From contig JAMPAC010000015.1 in NCBI GenBank assembly GCA_023667395.1, positions 1 through 59,267 of the forward strand: a DNA stretch of 59,267 nt, read 5' to 3'. The notes under the pieces were generated by a model. The model saw only the letters and a program-made list of their open reading frames with translations, did no database searches and was not told the DNA's origin. Of the stretch, positions 9,638 to 18,122 are shown piece by piece; within the stretch, counting starts at the first letter, position 1, and every line of letters begins with the position of its first letter. The translations under genes were made by a program, and so were the position numbers. Source of the DNA: Blautia sp. Its GTDB lineage: Bacteria; Bacillota; Clostridia; Lachnospirales; Lachnospiraceae.

Positions 9638-10615
9638 TCAGAGTACATCCGCAAAATGAACCTTCAGCCGCTTAAACACCAATGCACCGATGCCAAACAG
9701 CACCACCGTCACGATCCAGAAATACATGGTGGAATAGAAATCCTCAAAGAACCACTGTCTCTCACAGATCGCGCTCCTGTATCCGTTCACAATGTATACC
9801 AGGGGATTGATCTTCAGCGCCACCGCCCAGTCACTGTCGATCTTGCTGATATCCCATAAAATGGGGGTCGCCCACATGCCGATCTGGAGCATGATATTGA
9901 TGATCTGGGACAGATCCCTGAAAAAAACCACTATTGCACAAGTAGTATAACACAATGCCAGCACAAAGACAAACATGCAGACACTGTAATATAATATCTG
10001 TATGGTGTATATTGTGGGATAATATCCGTAAAACGCCGCGATCGCAAGCAATACAATCACAAAAAACGCATGGATAAAAGTAGCGGCGATGATCTTGATG
10101 ATAGGCAGGATGCTGATCTTGAAAACCACTTTTTTCACAAGATAATTATATTCCGTCAGGGCATTGGTCCCGTTGTTCAGAGCCTCGGTAAAAAAGAACC
10201 AGGGCACCAGCCCCGCCGTCAAAAACAGCACATAGGGCACGTCGTCGGCGCCCCTCCCGGGATTGCCCATGATGACCTCGAATACCACATAATACATCGC
10301 CACGGTGACCACCGGCTGTATCATGGCCCACACCGCGCCCATGTAAGAGCCCGCATAGCGTTTCCTGAAATCATTCTTCGCCAGTTTCCAGATCAGGTGC
10401 CTGTTCTGGAACAGTTCCACCGGCAGCGTCGTAAATTTATCATATCCTTTCGCAAAGACCAGGCAGGATATCACAATGACCACGCAGGAAATAATCTTCT
10501 TGATCAGTTCCTCCTGAGGATCCGCATGGGGATTATGATGCACTATAATGATCGCCGCCATCAACAGCAGCACCGTGGAAAAAAGCGTGATTCCCAGCTT
10601 CTTGCTTATCTTCAT
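9638..10615 (-). CDS. wzm: Polysaccharide ABC exporter permease (Wzm type)
   Basis: The 325-residue ABC-2 permease has the family core starting near residue 67 (LFQNRHLIWKLAKNDFRKRY, then SYMGAVWAMIQP) and about six membrane segments after it. It should form the membrane pore for the glycan with the Wzt-like ATPase at 6725-8029. It carries about 65 extra N-terminal residues that contain two hydrophobic segments (about 8-25 and 39-55), which most Wzm proteins lack. The SD AGGGAAAGG lies ahead of the ATG, and the gene starts 15 bases after the rfbC stop. Confidence 0.9.
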   Translation of the reverse strand: MKISKKLGITLFSTVLLLMAAIIIVHHNPHADPQEELIKKIISCVVIVISCLVFAKGYDKFTTLPVELFQNRHLIWKLAKNDFRKRYAGSYMGAVWAMIQPVVTVAMYYVVFEVIMGNPGRGADDVPYVLFLTAGLVPWFFFTEALNNGTNALTEYNYLVKKVVFKISILPIIKIIAATFIHAFFVIVLLAIAAFYGYYPTIYTIQILYYSVCMFVFVLALCYTTCAIVVFFRDLSQIINIMLQIGMWATPILWDISKIDSDWAVALKINPLVYIVNGYRSAICERQWFFEDFYSTMYFWIVTVVLFGIGALVFKRLKVHFADVL

Positions 10616-10630
10616 GTTGGCCTTTCCCTC

Positions 10631-11182
10631 TTACTTTTTCAGGCTGTCAATACCGCCCCATTTTTTATCCCTGTCGGCAAGGATCAGTTCCATGCCCTCC
10701 GGAATGGGCCATTCTATCCCAATGGCAGGATCGTTATAGAGAATCCCCCCCTCGTCGTTAGGGTGGTAAAAATCGGTAACTTTATAACAGAATTCCGCGC
10801 AATCCGACAATACCAGAAAACCGTGGGCAAAATTCTTCGGAACAAAGAACTGCTTTTTATTTTCCTCCGACAGGATCACGCCGAACCACTTTCCGTACGT
10901 CGCAGAGCCCTCCCTGATGTCAACCACCACATCAAAAACCTCCCCCCGGATCACCCGCACAAGCTTGTCCTGAGGAAACTGTTTCTGGAAATGGAGTCCT
11001 CTCAGGACGCCCCGCCTGGAAGCGGACTGGTTGTCCTGCACGAACACCTGGGGAATCCCCGCCGCCTTGTAATCCTCATACTGATAAGATTCGTAAAAAT
11101 ATCCCCTCTCATCCGTGTGCACCTGGGGAGTGATCACTTTCAATCCCTCTATCTCACATGTTTCCACCGTAATCTTGCCCAT
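10631..11182 (-). CDS. rfbC: dTDP-4-dehydrorhamnose 3,5-epimerase
   Basis: The 183-residue cupin enzyme has the expected full length. RGLHFQ at 61-66 carries the catalytic His63, and FCYKVTDFYHP near 131-141 carries the conserved Tyr. It epimerises dTDP-4-keto-6-deoxyglucose at C3 and C5 on the way to dTDP-L-rhamnose. The start is the ATG at 11182 with AGGAG 7 bases upstream; the longer open frame to 11227 only translates the intergenic repeat. It lies in one operon with rfbB and rfbA, but rfbD (the reductase) is not in the window. Confidence 0.95.
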   Translation of the reverse strand: MGKITVETCEIEGLKVITPQVHTDERGYFYESYQYEDYKAAGIPQVFVQDNQSASRRGVLRGLHFQKQFPQDKLVRVIRGEVFDVVVDIREGSATYGKWFGVILSEENKKQFFVPKNFAHGFLVLSDCAEFCYKVTDFYHPNDEGGILYNDPAIGIEWPIPEGMELILADRDKKWGGIDSLKK

Positions 11183-11194
11183 CTTTTTTCTCCT

Positions 11195-11303
11195 ATTCCA
11201 GTTCCGCCTCTTCACTCCAGCGCCCAATGATCTGAAAGTGATGTTCAGACGCCGTGCGTCTGAAATCCCTTTCGGGCGCTTCCGTTCCGAGGCTGTTTTT
11301 ATT
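11195..11303 (-). repeat. Hairpin leader repeat, copy B1 (before rfbC)
   Basis: This is the first of two identical 109-base tandem units. Read on the plus strand, the stems are GCCTC/GAGGC (11206-11210 with 11289-11293), AGCGCCC/GGGCGCT (11219-11225 with 11274-11280) and TTCAGACGC/GCGTCTGAA (11244-11252 with 11256-11264). On the minus strand the unit runs directly into the rfbC SD: CGGAACTGGAATAGGAG. Confidence 0.9.
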
Positions 11304-11412
11304 ATTCCAGTTCCGCCTCTTCACTCCAGCGCCCAATGATCTGAAAGTGATGTTCAGACGCCGTGCGTCTGAAATCCCTTTCGGGCGCTTCCGTTCCGAG
11401 GCTGTTTTTATT
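11304..11412 (-). repeat. Hairpin leader repeat, copy B2 (identical tandem unit)
   Basis: This is an exact repeat of the unit at 11195-11303. It differs functionally in that the minus-strand box CGGAACTGGAATA continues into ATAAAAACAG of the next unit instead of into an SD. Confidence 0.9.
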
Positions 11413-11477
11413 ATTCCAGTTCCGCCCCTTCACTCCAGCGCCCCCGCTCTGCGCTCCCCGTTCCGAGGCTGTTTTTA
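11413..11477 (-). repeat. Hairpin leader repeat, copy B3 (truncated)
   Basis: This third unit keeps the two outer boxes but has lost the central hairpin. It abuts the stop codon of the lysozyme gene, where the minus strand reads TGA then TAAAAACAG. Confidence 0.85.
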
Positions 11478-12743
11478 TCAAAAATAACTGATATCCATAT
11501 CCACATTTCCCTGGATGCCGTCCACACTGCCCCGGGAGGTGTACTGCCACATCTGGTAGTATCCCTGGTAGAGCGGCGCGCTCCTGTATTCCGCAAGCCA
11601 GATACAGTAATTATCCAGCCGGTCGGTATACAGATTATTATTATACCAGTTGCGGCTGGCGTATACTCCCGCGTCGTATCCCGCATTCTCTATGGTACGG
11701 CAGAACGCCTCGCAGACCAGCGTCCTGGTCTCCGGATCCAGGCCGTCAGCCCTTCCGTTTCCCCCGGCGCCCTCCGTATCGATAAAAATGGGATAATCGA
11801 TCTGATAATTCCGAATCAGTTCCAGCACAACGGACGCCTCTTCCACCGCCTCCACCTCGTTTACCGCCTGGGTAAAGAAATAGATTCCCGTCAGCACGCC
11901 GCTGGCCCGCGCCCCCTTGATATTCGCCTCAAAATAAGGATCCACCACCAGGCTGCCCGTAACGGAACCACGGTATCCGGCACGGATGATGGCAAACTGG
12001 ATTCCTGCGCCTTTTACCCTGTCCCAGTCGATCTCCTTATTCCACTTGGACACGTCGATCCCTAGCCGGGCATTGCCGGAGGTGGCCTGGAAGTTCCTGA
12101 TCTCGGTCTTGTCCGCATCCGCCACGGCATCCGCCACGGCGGTATCCTCCGCCTCCGCGTCGATCTCCTCCTCAGTCTTGATCAGCGCCGAGATATCATC
12201 GATGGCCACATATTCAACCTTATCCTTCACATGGACCCGGGTCTCGTTGTTTGGCACGCGGTATCCGGATATGGGCAGCAGTTCCACATAATACTCCCCG
12301 GAATCCAGGTCGCCGATGTAAATAATGCCGTCCTTGTCCAGATCCTTGTACTCTCCCACGTCTTTCAGCGATACATAAAAGCTTTCCCCCGTGACCGGCT
12401 TTCCCTCATTATCCACGATCTGGATACGGAGATCCTTTTCCACGGAAGTAACCATCAGGGACAATCGGTTGGACTGATCCCGTGCGGCCTCCAGGATGGA
12501 ATTGATCTCTGCGTCAAAGAAAGTCTCGTCCCGCATAAATGCTGACAGGTCATCGCCGACCTGTCCTGTGGCGTTATATTCCTGTTCCGCCTGGGGTTCC
12601 GGGCTTGGACTGCCCTGCGTAGTTCCCTCCGCCGATCCGGTATCGTGTTTATGATCCATATTTGCCCACGCCACCAGGATGGAAACCAGCAGGATCACTG
12701 CCATGGAACCCAGGATCGCCAGTTTTCTCAGCCTAGAGTCCAT
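11478..12743 (-). CDS. Membrane-anchored GH25 lysozyme (small form)
   Basis: The 421-residue protein has a short cytoplasmic start, one membrane segment at about 8-27, a helical spacer, a beta-rich module at about 94-185, an acidic linker and a GH25 muramidase domain at 225-421. Catalytic residues are visible: Asp230 in GIDVSKW, and Asp322 and Glu324 in FIDTEG. It should cleave the glycan backbone of peptidoglycan outside the membrane. The beta module is related to one in the larger lysozyme at 15002-17881. The ATG lies 11 bases inside the end of rfbA, so translation is probably coupled. A lysozyme inside a nucleotide-sugar operon suggests a role in placing or releasing wall-linked glycan. 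Confidence 0.9.
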   Translation of the reverse strand: MDSRLRKLAILGSMAVILLVSILVAWANMDHKHDTGSAEGTTQGSPSPEPQAEQEYNATGQVGDDLSAFMRDETFFDAEINSILEAARDQSNRLSLMVTSVEKDLRIQIVDNEGKPVTGESFYVSLKDVGEYKDLDKDGIIYIGDLDSGEYYVELLPISGYRVPNNETRVHVKDKVEYVAIDDISALIKTEEEIDAEAEDTAVADAVADADKTEIRNFQATSGNARLGIDVSKWNKEIDWDRVKGAGIQFAIIRAGYRGSVTGSLVVDPYFEANIKGARASGVLTGIYFFTQAVNEVEAVEEASVVLELIRNYQIDYPIFIDTEGAGGNGRADGLDPETRTLVCEAFCRTIENAGYDAGVYASRNWYNNNLYTDRLDNYCIWLAEYRSAPLYQGYYQMWQYTSRGSVDGIQGNVDMDISYF

Positions 12744-13602
12744 TTGCTACCTCAACCATATATTTCCCATAATTTGTCTTCATCAAAGGCTCCGCCAGTT
12801 TCAAAAGCTGCTCCTTGTCAATAAATCCCCTCTTGTAGGCGATTTCCTCGACACAGGAAATATACAGCCCCTGCCTCTTCTGGAAAGCCGCCACGAAATC
12901 GCTGGCGTCCAGCAGGGCGTCATGATTCCCCGTATCCAGCCACGCAAATCCCCGTCCCAAAGGTTCCACATGGAGCGTTCCCTTGGCGAGATATTCGTTA
13001 TTCACACTGGTGATCTCGATCTCCCCCCTGGCGGAGGGCTTTACGTTTTTGGCGATCTCCACCACATCATTGTCGTAAAAATACAGCCCCGGCACTGCGT
13101 AGTTGCTTTTGGGCTTCTCCGGTTTTTCCTCAATGGAAACAGCCCTGCCGTTCTCGTCGAACTCCACCACCCCGTATTCCCTGGGGTCGCGGACATAATA
13201 GCCGAAGATGGTAGCCCCCTTTTCCCTGGCCGCTACTTCCCTCAGCACCCTGGAAAAACTCTGTCCATAGAAAATATTATCGCCCAATACCAGCGCCACC
13301 CTGTCGTTTCCGATAAATTTCTCGCCGATGATAAAAGCGTCTGCCAGCCCCCTAGGGGATTCCTGTATCTCATAGGAAAATTCCATGCCCAGCTGATGAC
13401 CGTCTCCCAGCAATTCCCTGAACACGGGAAGATCCCTGGGGGTGGAGATGATCAGCACCTCCCGGATCCCCGCCAGCATCAGCGTGGACAGCGGATAATA
13501 GATCATGGGCTTGTCATACACCGGCATGATCTGTTTGGATACGGCCTTTGTCAGGGGATACAGCCGGGTTCCGGACCCGCCCGCCAATATGATACCTTTC
13601 AT
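12733..13602 (-). CDS. rfbA: Glucose-1-phosphate thymidylyltransferase
   Basis: The 289-residue enzyme starts [18 protein letters not shown], the pyrophosphorylase signature with its phosphate-binding loop, and has VLGDNIFYG near 108. It makes dTDP-glucose from dTTP and glucose-1-phosphate, the first step toward dTDP-rhamnose and dTDP-amino sugars. The ATG at 13602 has a full AGGAGG 9 bases upstream, supplied by the intergenic hairpin repeat. The open frame continues to 13674 but that part only reads the repeat. Its stop overlaps the start of the lysozyme gene. Confidence 0.96.
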   Translation of the reverse strand: MKGIILAGGSGTRLYPLTKAVSKQIMPVYDKPMIYYPLSTLMLAGIREVLIISTPRDLPVFRELLGDGHQLGMEFSYEIQESPRGLADAFIIGEKFIGNDRVALVLGDNIFYGQSFSRVLREVAAREKGATIFGYYVRDPREYGVVEFDENGRAVSIEEKPEKPKSNYAVPGLYFYDNDVVEIAKNVKPSARGEIEITSVNNEYLAKGTLHVEPLGRGFAWLDTGNHDALLDASDFVAAFQKRQGLYISCVEEIAYKRGFIDKEQLLKLAEPLMKTNYGKYMVEVANGL

Positions 13603-13611
13603 AAGATATAA

Positions 13612-13726
13612 CCTCCTATTCCAATCCCGTCTCTTCTCTACAGCCCCCTGCTCTGAAAGAAATTTCATCTGCAAAAAACGCAGCTGAGAATTTCTTTCGG
13701 GGGCTTCCGTTCCGAGACTGTTTTTA
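13612..13726 (-). repeat. Hairpin leader repeat, copy A (before rfbA)
   Basis: The nested arms, given on the plus strand, are GTCTC/GAGAC (13629-13633 with 13714-13718), GCCCCC/GGGGGC (13643-13648 with 13699-13704), GAAAGAAATT/AATTTCTTTC (13655-13664 with 13689-13698) and CTGC/GCAG inside. On the minus strand it begins with TAAAAACAGTCTCGGAACGG and ends in GGAATAGGAGG, the rfbA SD. Confidence 0.9.
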
Positions 13727-13745
13727 GTCTGCGAAAGACACGCCG

Positions 13746-13773
13746 AATGGGAACGACGTCCATCGTTCCCATT
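13746..13773 (-). other. Strong hairpin between rfbB and rfbA
   Basis: AATGGGAACGA and TCGTTCCCATT form a perfect 11-bp stem with a 6-base loop just after the rfbB stop. No T-run follows, so it may protect or process the transcript rather than end it. Confidence 0.6.
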
Positions 13774-13787
13774 TATCCGGTTCCCTT

Positions 13788-14870
13788 TTACTTTTCATAC
13801 ATATCCTGATAATACTTCTGATAGTCTCCGCTGGTCACATTTTTCATCCACTCCCCATGCTCAAAGAACCACGCGATGGTCTTTTTGATACCCTCCCTGA
13901 ACATGGTCTCCGGTTCCCAGCCAATCTCCTTTCTGATCTTGTCAGGCGCTATGGCATACCTGCGGTCATGACCTTTCCGGTCCTCCACATAGGTGATCAG
14001 GTCTGTCGTCACCAGCGCCTTTCTGGGATCGTCCTCAGACAGCATCTCCTGCAGGGTCTCCAGGATGATATGGATGATCTCTATATTCTGTTTCTCATTG
14101 TGGCCTCCGATATTGTAGGTCTCAAACAGCTTTCCCTGCTCCTGCACCATATCGATTGCCTTCGCATGGTCTTCCACGAAGAGCCAGTCGCGGACATTCT
14201 TCCCGTCCCCGTAGACCGGAAGCTTCTTTCCCTGAAGCGCATTGTTGATGATCAGGGGGATCAGCTTCTCCGGAAACTGATAAGGGCCGTAATTATTGGA
14301 ACAGTTTGTAATGTTCGCCGGGAAATGGTAAGTGTCCATATATGCCTTTACCAGCATGTCCGAACCGGCCTTGCTGGCCGAATAGGGACTGTGGGGATCG
14401 TAAGGCGTGGTCTCATAAAAGAACGCGTTATCGTCGTCAGGCAGGGAACCATATACCTCGTCCGTGGACACATGGAGGAACTTCTTCCCCTCCGGGTAGC
14501 TTCCGTCCGGCTGCTCCCATGCCGCTTTCGCGCAGTTCAGCATCACTGCGGTGCCCAGCACATTGGTCTGCACAAAGACTTCCGGGTTACGGATGCTTCT
14601 GTCCACATGGCTCTCCGCCGCAAAATGCACCACCCTGTCGATATCGTTCTCCCCAAAGATCCGGGCGATTGCTTCCTTGTCGCAGATATCCGCCTTTACA
14701 AACGTATAATTCGGCCTGTTCTCTATATCTTTCAGGTTCTCCAGATTTCCTGCGTAAGTCAGGGCATCCACATTGATGATGCGGATCTCGTCCCCATACT
14801 TGCGAAACATATAGTGGATATAGTTGGAACCGATAAACCCTGCTCCGCCGGTCACCAGATAAGTTCTCAT
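13788..14870 (-). CDS. rfbB: dTDP-glucose 4,6-dehydratase
   Basis: The 360-residue extended short-chain dehydrogenase has the NAD-binding GGAGFIG at 8-14, the dehydratase triad segment STDEVYG at 135-141 and the catalytic YSASK at 163-167. It converts dTDP-glucose to dTDP-4-keto-6-deoxyglucose, the branch point for rhamnose (RfbC) and for amino sugars (aminotransferases at 26159-27286 and 47196-48299). I chose the ATG at 14870, where MRTYLVTGG begins the Rossmann fold; the upstream in-frame ATG adds residues not found in the family. A promoter-like TGG-TAAAAT lies about 50 bases upstream. Confidence 0.96.
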   Translation of the reverse strand: MRTYLVTGGAGFIGSNYIHYMFRKYGDEIRIINVDALTYAGNLENLKDIENRPNYTFVKADICDKEAIARIFGENDIDRVVHFAAESHVDRSIRNPEVFVQTNVLGTAVMLNCAKAAWEQPDGSYPEGKKFLHVSTDEVYGSLPDDDNAFFYETTPYDPHSPYSASKAGSDMLVKAYMDTYHFPANITNCSNNYGPYQFPEKLIPLIINNALQGKKLPVYGDGKNVRDWLFVEDHAKAIDMVQEQGKLFETYNIGGHNEKQNIEIIHIILETLQEMLSEDDPRKALVTTDLITYVEDRKGHDRRYAIAPDKIRKEIGWEPETMFREGIKKTIAWFFEHGEWMKNVTSGDYQKYYQDMYEK

Positions 14871-14915
14871 ATTTCTTTCCCTTTCATCCGCCATAACTGC
14901 CATGGATATGGATTT

Positions 14916-14924
14916 ATTTTACCA
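14916..14924 (-). promoter_or_regulatory. Possible extended -10 promoter before rfbB
   Basis: On the minus strand TGG precedes TAAAAT at 14921-14916, inside the near-palindrome CCATA...TATGG. No convincing -35 is present. It would give rfbB and the export genes a start independent of the lysozyme gene. Confidence 0.4.
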
Positions 14925-15001
14925 TATATTGACATATTATGGCTATCTTTTTTTTAACAGTTCAACCCACTCATTCATAAAAGCATCTGACGCCGCAACT
15001 G

Positions 15002-17881
15002 TTAATACCCTAAATAACTCAGGTTCATATCCACATTTCCGCTGATGCCGTTGACGCTTCCGTTAGAACGGTACTGCCACAGATCGTATCTTCCCGTATA
15101 AGTAGGCGCTGCCGCATACTGGGCCAGCCAGATCTTGTAAGCGCTCAGTTCGCTTGCATTAATCTTGCTGGTGAACCATGTCTTATTGGCATAGATCCCG
15201 GCTGTATAACCAGCCCGCTGTATGGTCTCGCAGAATGTCTTACAGACCGCAGTCCTGGTAGCCACATCGATGGAATCCGCGCGCCCGCCGCTGGGCTCCA
15301 CATCCAGGAATACGGGATAGGATATCTTATATCCCCTGATCTGCTCCAGTACCATGGATGCCTCTTCCACAGCCTCCACCTGGTTCACCGCCTGGGTGAA
15401 GAAATACACTCCGACTTTCAGGCCGGCCGCCGTAGCGCCCTTGATATTGGCGAGGAATTTCGGATCTTCGATCAGGCTGCCCTGGGACGAACCCCTGTAA
15501 CCACATCTGATGATCACATAGGAAACGCCGGAGTTGCTTACTGCCGTCCAGTCGATGTTTCCGTTCCACTTGGATACGTCGATTCCCATGTTGCCGGAAC
15601 CTTTCACCAGGGAACCGTCGCTGGCAAAATTATATTTGGCGCCCTGGATCACCTGTTCGCCGGTGACTTTGTCGCCACTGGCAGTAAAATAGTAGACATT
15701 GCCGTTTAAGGTCTGCCATCCGGTATACCTCTCGCCTACTTCTATGAAAAATTTATCAGCCGTATAATAATCTGCATATCTGGCCGTGTCATACTTGCCG
15801 TCCCGCAGTACAAGCAGCGGATTGCCGCTGTTGTCCTTCAATACCGTGCTGTGGTCATCCTTGGGATGCGCCTTTACCGTAACCGTGAATTCTGCGTGTG
15901 CAGCAGTCTTGCCATCCTCTGTGTAACTCACTTCGACGACCGTATTGCCCGCCTTGACCCCTGTAACCGTGATTGTGGTGCCTGACACAGTTACCGTAGC
16001 CACGCCGGTATCTTTCGACACTGCCGACACTACAGGGGAAGCTGCCGTCGCCCCCGTCGGCGTAGCCGTCACAGTCGTGGCAGTGGTGGCAAGCATTGTG
16101 ATCGCCGATTTATCCAGCGACATTCCCAACGGTGTGGGAGTGGGCGATGCAGAGGGTGATGGTGTCGGCGTTACAGTAGGTGATGGCGTCGGCGTTACAT
16201 CAGGTGACGACGACACCTCAGGGGAAGTGACCGGTGTGGTCGGTTCCTCCGGTGCAGGTTTGTCTGTCGGATCTACAGTAGGTTCAGGAGTTACCGTTGG
16301 TTCCGGTTCAGGAGTTACCGTTGGTTCTGGCGTTGCCTCATCCGGAGAGGGTGACGGATTTTCCGACGTCCCTGACTCCTCTTCCACCCTGTTCAGGCTC
16401 CCCACCCCTCTCGTGGACACAAGCGTGCTGGGATCCGGAATATTGCTCTTGGGCACCTCATTGTAAATCTTCTCTATAACCTTGCTCTCCACCCACGCAA
16501 CCGTATCCTGCAAGACGGACTCCACCTCGGTGACATTCTGCTTGGTATCCTCCTTTGCCGCGTTGACCTCCGATTCTTTCTTGATCTCGTTGGCCACATC
16601 CACCTTTTGATAATCGATATCCTTTTTTACTTCCACTTTCTGGGACTTGTCGGACAGTTGGTAATTACTGTACTGATCGCTGGAAAAAGGCTCCATGACC
16701 ACCGTATAATTGCCGGGAGTGAGATCCTGCTTATAGATGATGCCGTCCATATCATCATCGGACCAGACTGCGCTCTTGCCGTCAGGCCCTGTCACCGTCA
16801 CGGCAAAAGGCACGTTGGAGATCAGCTTGCCATTGGTTTTGTTGATAAACTTGATCTTCAGGTCTTTCTGCACGGATGTCAGGCTCAACGTCACTGTGAC
16901 CTCCCTGCCGTATTCCGCTTCCTGATAGTCCTTGGGCGGCTCTGCAACCTGATCCTGAACGGCTTCCGCCGCCGCCATGCGCGCCAGTTCCGCGTCAGCC
17001 ACCGCCAGCAGTCCCTGCTCCCCGATGGTGTCAATCCCCTCCAGCTGGCTGCCCACACTGACGAAATCGGCCACCTGCGCCTTCACGGTCCGGGAACTGA
17101 TATACATGCCCCCGGTCACCACTGCCAGCGCCAGTACCGCCACGCCCGTGGCCAGGATCACCTTGTCCATGACGCCCATGGAAAGCATCCCCTGCCACAG
17201 TTTCTTAAAGAATCCCCCCTGGGAGGGCTCTTCTAAGCCGTCCTCATATCCGTCTTCCTCAAGCTGGTCTTCCGCGTAATACTCCTGATCCCCCTCATAC
17301 TCCGCTTCCCCGTAATACCCTGCCTCGCCGGATACTGCTTCTTCTGCATCCTCCGCGCTTTCATAATATTCCGCCCCTTCATAAGACGCTTCATCCGCAG
17401 GCTCCGCTTCCCCGTAAGATTCATCATCTTCCGCATCGGCGTAAAACGCCTCGTCCGCAGGCTCCGCTTCCCCGTAAGATTCATCATCTTCCGCATCGGC
17501 GTAAAACGCCTCGTCCGCAGGCTCCGCTTCCCCGTAAGATTCCGCCTCGCCGGAGGCCGCTCCTTCCGCATCCTCCGCACTCTCGTAATATATTGTCTCG
17601 TCGTAAGCCGCCTCTTCCGCAAACTCCTCTTCCCCGTAATATTCCGCCTCGCCGGAGGCCGCTCCTTCCGCATCCTCCACGCTCTCGTAATATGCTGTCT
17701 CGTCGTAAAATGCCTCGTCCGCATCGGCGTAATATCCGGATTCTCCGTCTTCTATAGATTCTTCTTCCTCAAAATATTCTTCTTCCCCTTCATATTCCGG
17801 TTCATCCCAGTCATAATCGTTCTCGTCATAGCCTTTCCAGTCCTCCGTGGGTCGCTTTGTATGGTTGAACAATTTCTTCAT
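15002..17881 (-). CDS. Large membrane-anchored GH25 lysozyme with acidic cytoplasmic repeat domain
   Basis: The 959-residue protein has an unusual layout. A strongly acidic, Tyr/Glu-rich N-terminal region (1-225) with imperfect and exact repeats is followed by one membrane segment (240-261), a beta module (328-430) shared with the lysozyme at 11478-12743, a Pro/Thr/Ser linker (502-585), a bacterial Ig-like domain (587-671), choline-binding/GW-like aromatic repeats (715-762) and the GH25 domain (765-957). Catalytic Asp768 (GIDVSKW), Asp860 and Glu862 (FLDVEP) are present. It should hydrolyse peptidoglycan outside, while the acidic part stays in the cytoplasm. It is first in its operon, with a near-consensus promoter. 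Confidence 0.9.
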   Translation of the reverse strand: MKKLFNHTKRPTEDWKGYDENDYDWDEPEYEGEEEYFEEEESIEDGESGYYADADEAFYDETAYYESVEDAEGAASGEAEYYGEEEFAEEAAYDETIYYESAEDAEGAASGEAESYGEAEPADEAFYADAEDDESYGEAEPADEAFYADAEDDESYGEAEPADEASYEGAEYYESAEDAEEAVSGEAGYYGEAEYEGDQEYYAEDQLEEDGYEDGLEEPSQGGFFKKLWQGMLSMGVMDKVILATGVAVLALAVVTGGMYISSRTVKAQVADFVSVGSQLEGIDTIGEQGLLAVADAELARMAAAEAVQDQVAEPPKDYQEAEYGREVTVTLSLTSVQKDLKIKFINKTNGKLISNVPFAVTVTGPDGKSAVWSDDDMDGIIYKQDLTPGNYTVVMEPFSSDQYSNYQLSDKSQKVEVKKDIDYQKVDVANEIKKESEVNAAKEDTKQNVTEVESVLQDTVAWVESKVIEKIYNEVPKSNIPDPSTLVSTRGVGSLNRVEEESGTSENPSPSPDEATPEPTVTPEPEPTVTPEPTVDPTDKPAPEEPTTPVTSPEVSSSPDVTPTPSPTVTPTPSPSASPTPTPLGMSLDKSAITMLATTATTVTATPTGATAASPVVSAVSKDTGVATVTVSGTTITVTGVKAGNTVVEVSYTEDGKTAAHAEFTVTVKAHPKDDHSTVLKDNSGNPLLVLRDGKYDTARYADYYTADKFFIEVGERYTGWQTLNGNVYYFTASGDKVTGEQVIQGAKYNFASDGSLVKGSGNMGIDVSKWNGNIDWTAVSNSGVSYVIIRCGYRGSSQGSLIEDPKFLANIKGATAAGLKVGVYFFTQAVNQVEAVEEASMVLEQIRGYKISYPVFLDVEPSGGRADSIDVATRTAVCKTFCETIQRAGYTAGIYANKTWFTSKINASELSAYKIWLAQYAAAPTYTGRYDLWQYRSNGSVNGISGNVDMNLSYLGY
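17401..17520 (-). repeat. Exact 60-base tandem repeat inside the lysozyme gene
   Basis: Two identical 60-base copies encode a 20-residue unit (YGEAEPADEAFYADAEDDES), and a partial third copy follows at 17521. Exact DNA identity points to recent duplication and to possible length variation of the acidic cytoplasmic domain. Confidence 0.95.
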
Positions 17882-17948
17882 ATCTTGTATCCTTTCTGCC
17901 TCTCATTCCCCTATGAATACATCATCTTGAGTGTAACAATTCCGTAAC

Positions 17949-17977
17949 ATTATACCATTGCCTGCCTGCTACTTCAA
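17949..17977 (-). promoter_or_regulatory. Promoter of the lysozyme-rfb-export operon
   Basis: On the minus strand TTGAAG (17977-17972), a 17-base spacer and TATAAT (17954-17949), preceded by TGG. This is one of the best promoters in the window and would drive the operon that runs down to about position 223. Confidence 0.85.
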
Positions 17978-18033
17978 GCAAATAACGCATTTCTTCATAA
18001 ATTCTTAATTCTTCTTAAAGTATCTTAATATTG

Positions 18034-18062
18034 TGGACTTTCAATCCGCATAATAGTAAAAT
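18034..18062 (+). promoter_or_regulatory. Possible promoter of the plus-strand SGNH gene
   Basis: TGGACT, a 17-base spacer and TAAAAT stand about 60 bases before the ATG at 18123. The match is moderate. The region 17882-18122 holds this and the divergent lysozyme promoter and no other gene. Confidence 0.4.
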
Positions 18063-18122
18063 AGCAATAGCTTTTCAAAAAGCGCAACAGCAGCAGTTCC
18101 CTGAAATGAAACGGAGATCAAA

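Noticed and set aside
11195-11477. Tandem 109-base units considered as a CRISPR array
   Set aside because: Units are contiguous with no spacers, are much too long for CRISPR repeats, and match leader elements before other genes.
13612-13726. Leader hairpins read as intrinsic terminators, because the plus strand shows a stem followed by CTGTTTTTA
   Set aside because: All flanking genes run on the minus strand, where the hairpin is preceded by A-runs and followed by an SD. A terminator would work only against antisense transcription, so I kept the leader-element reading.
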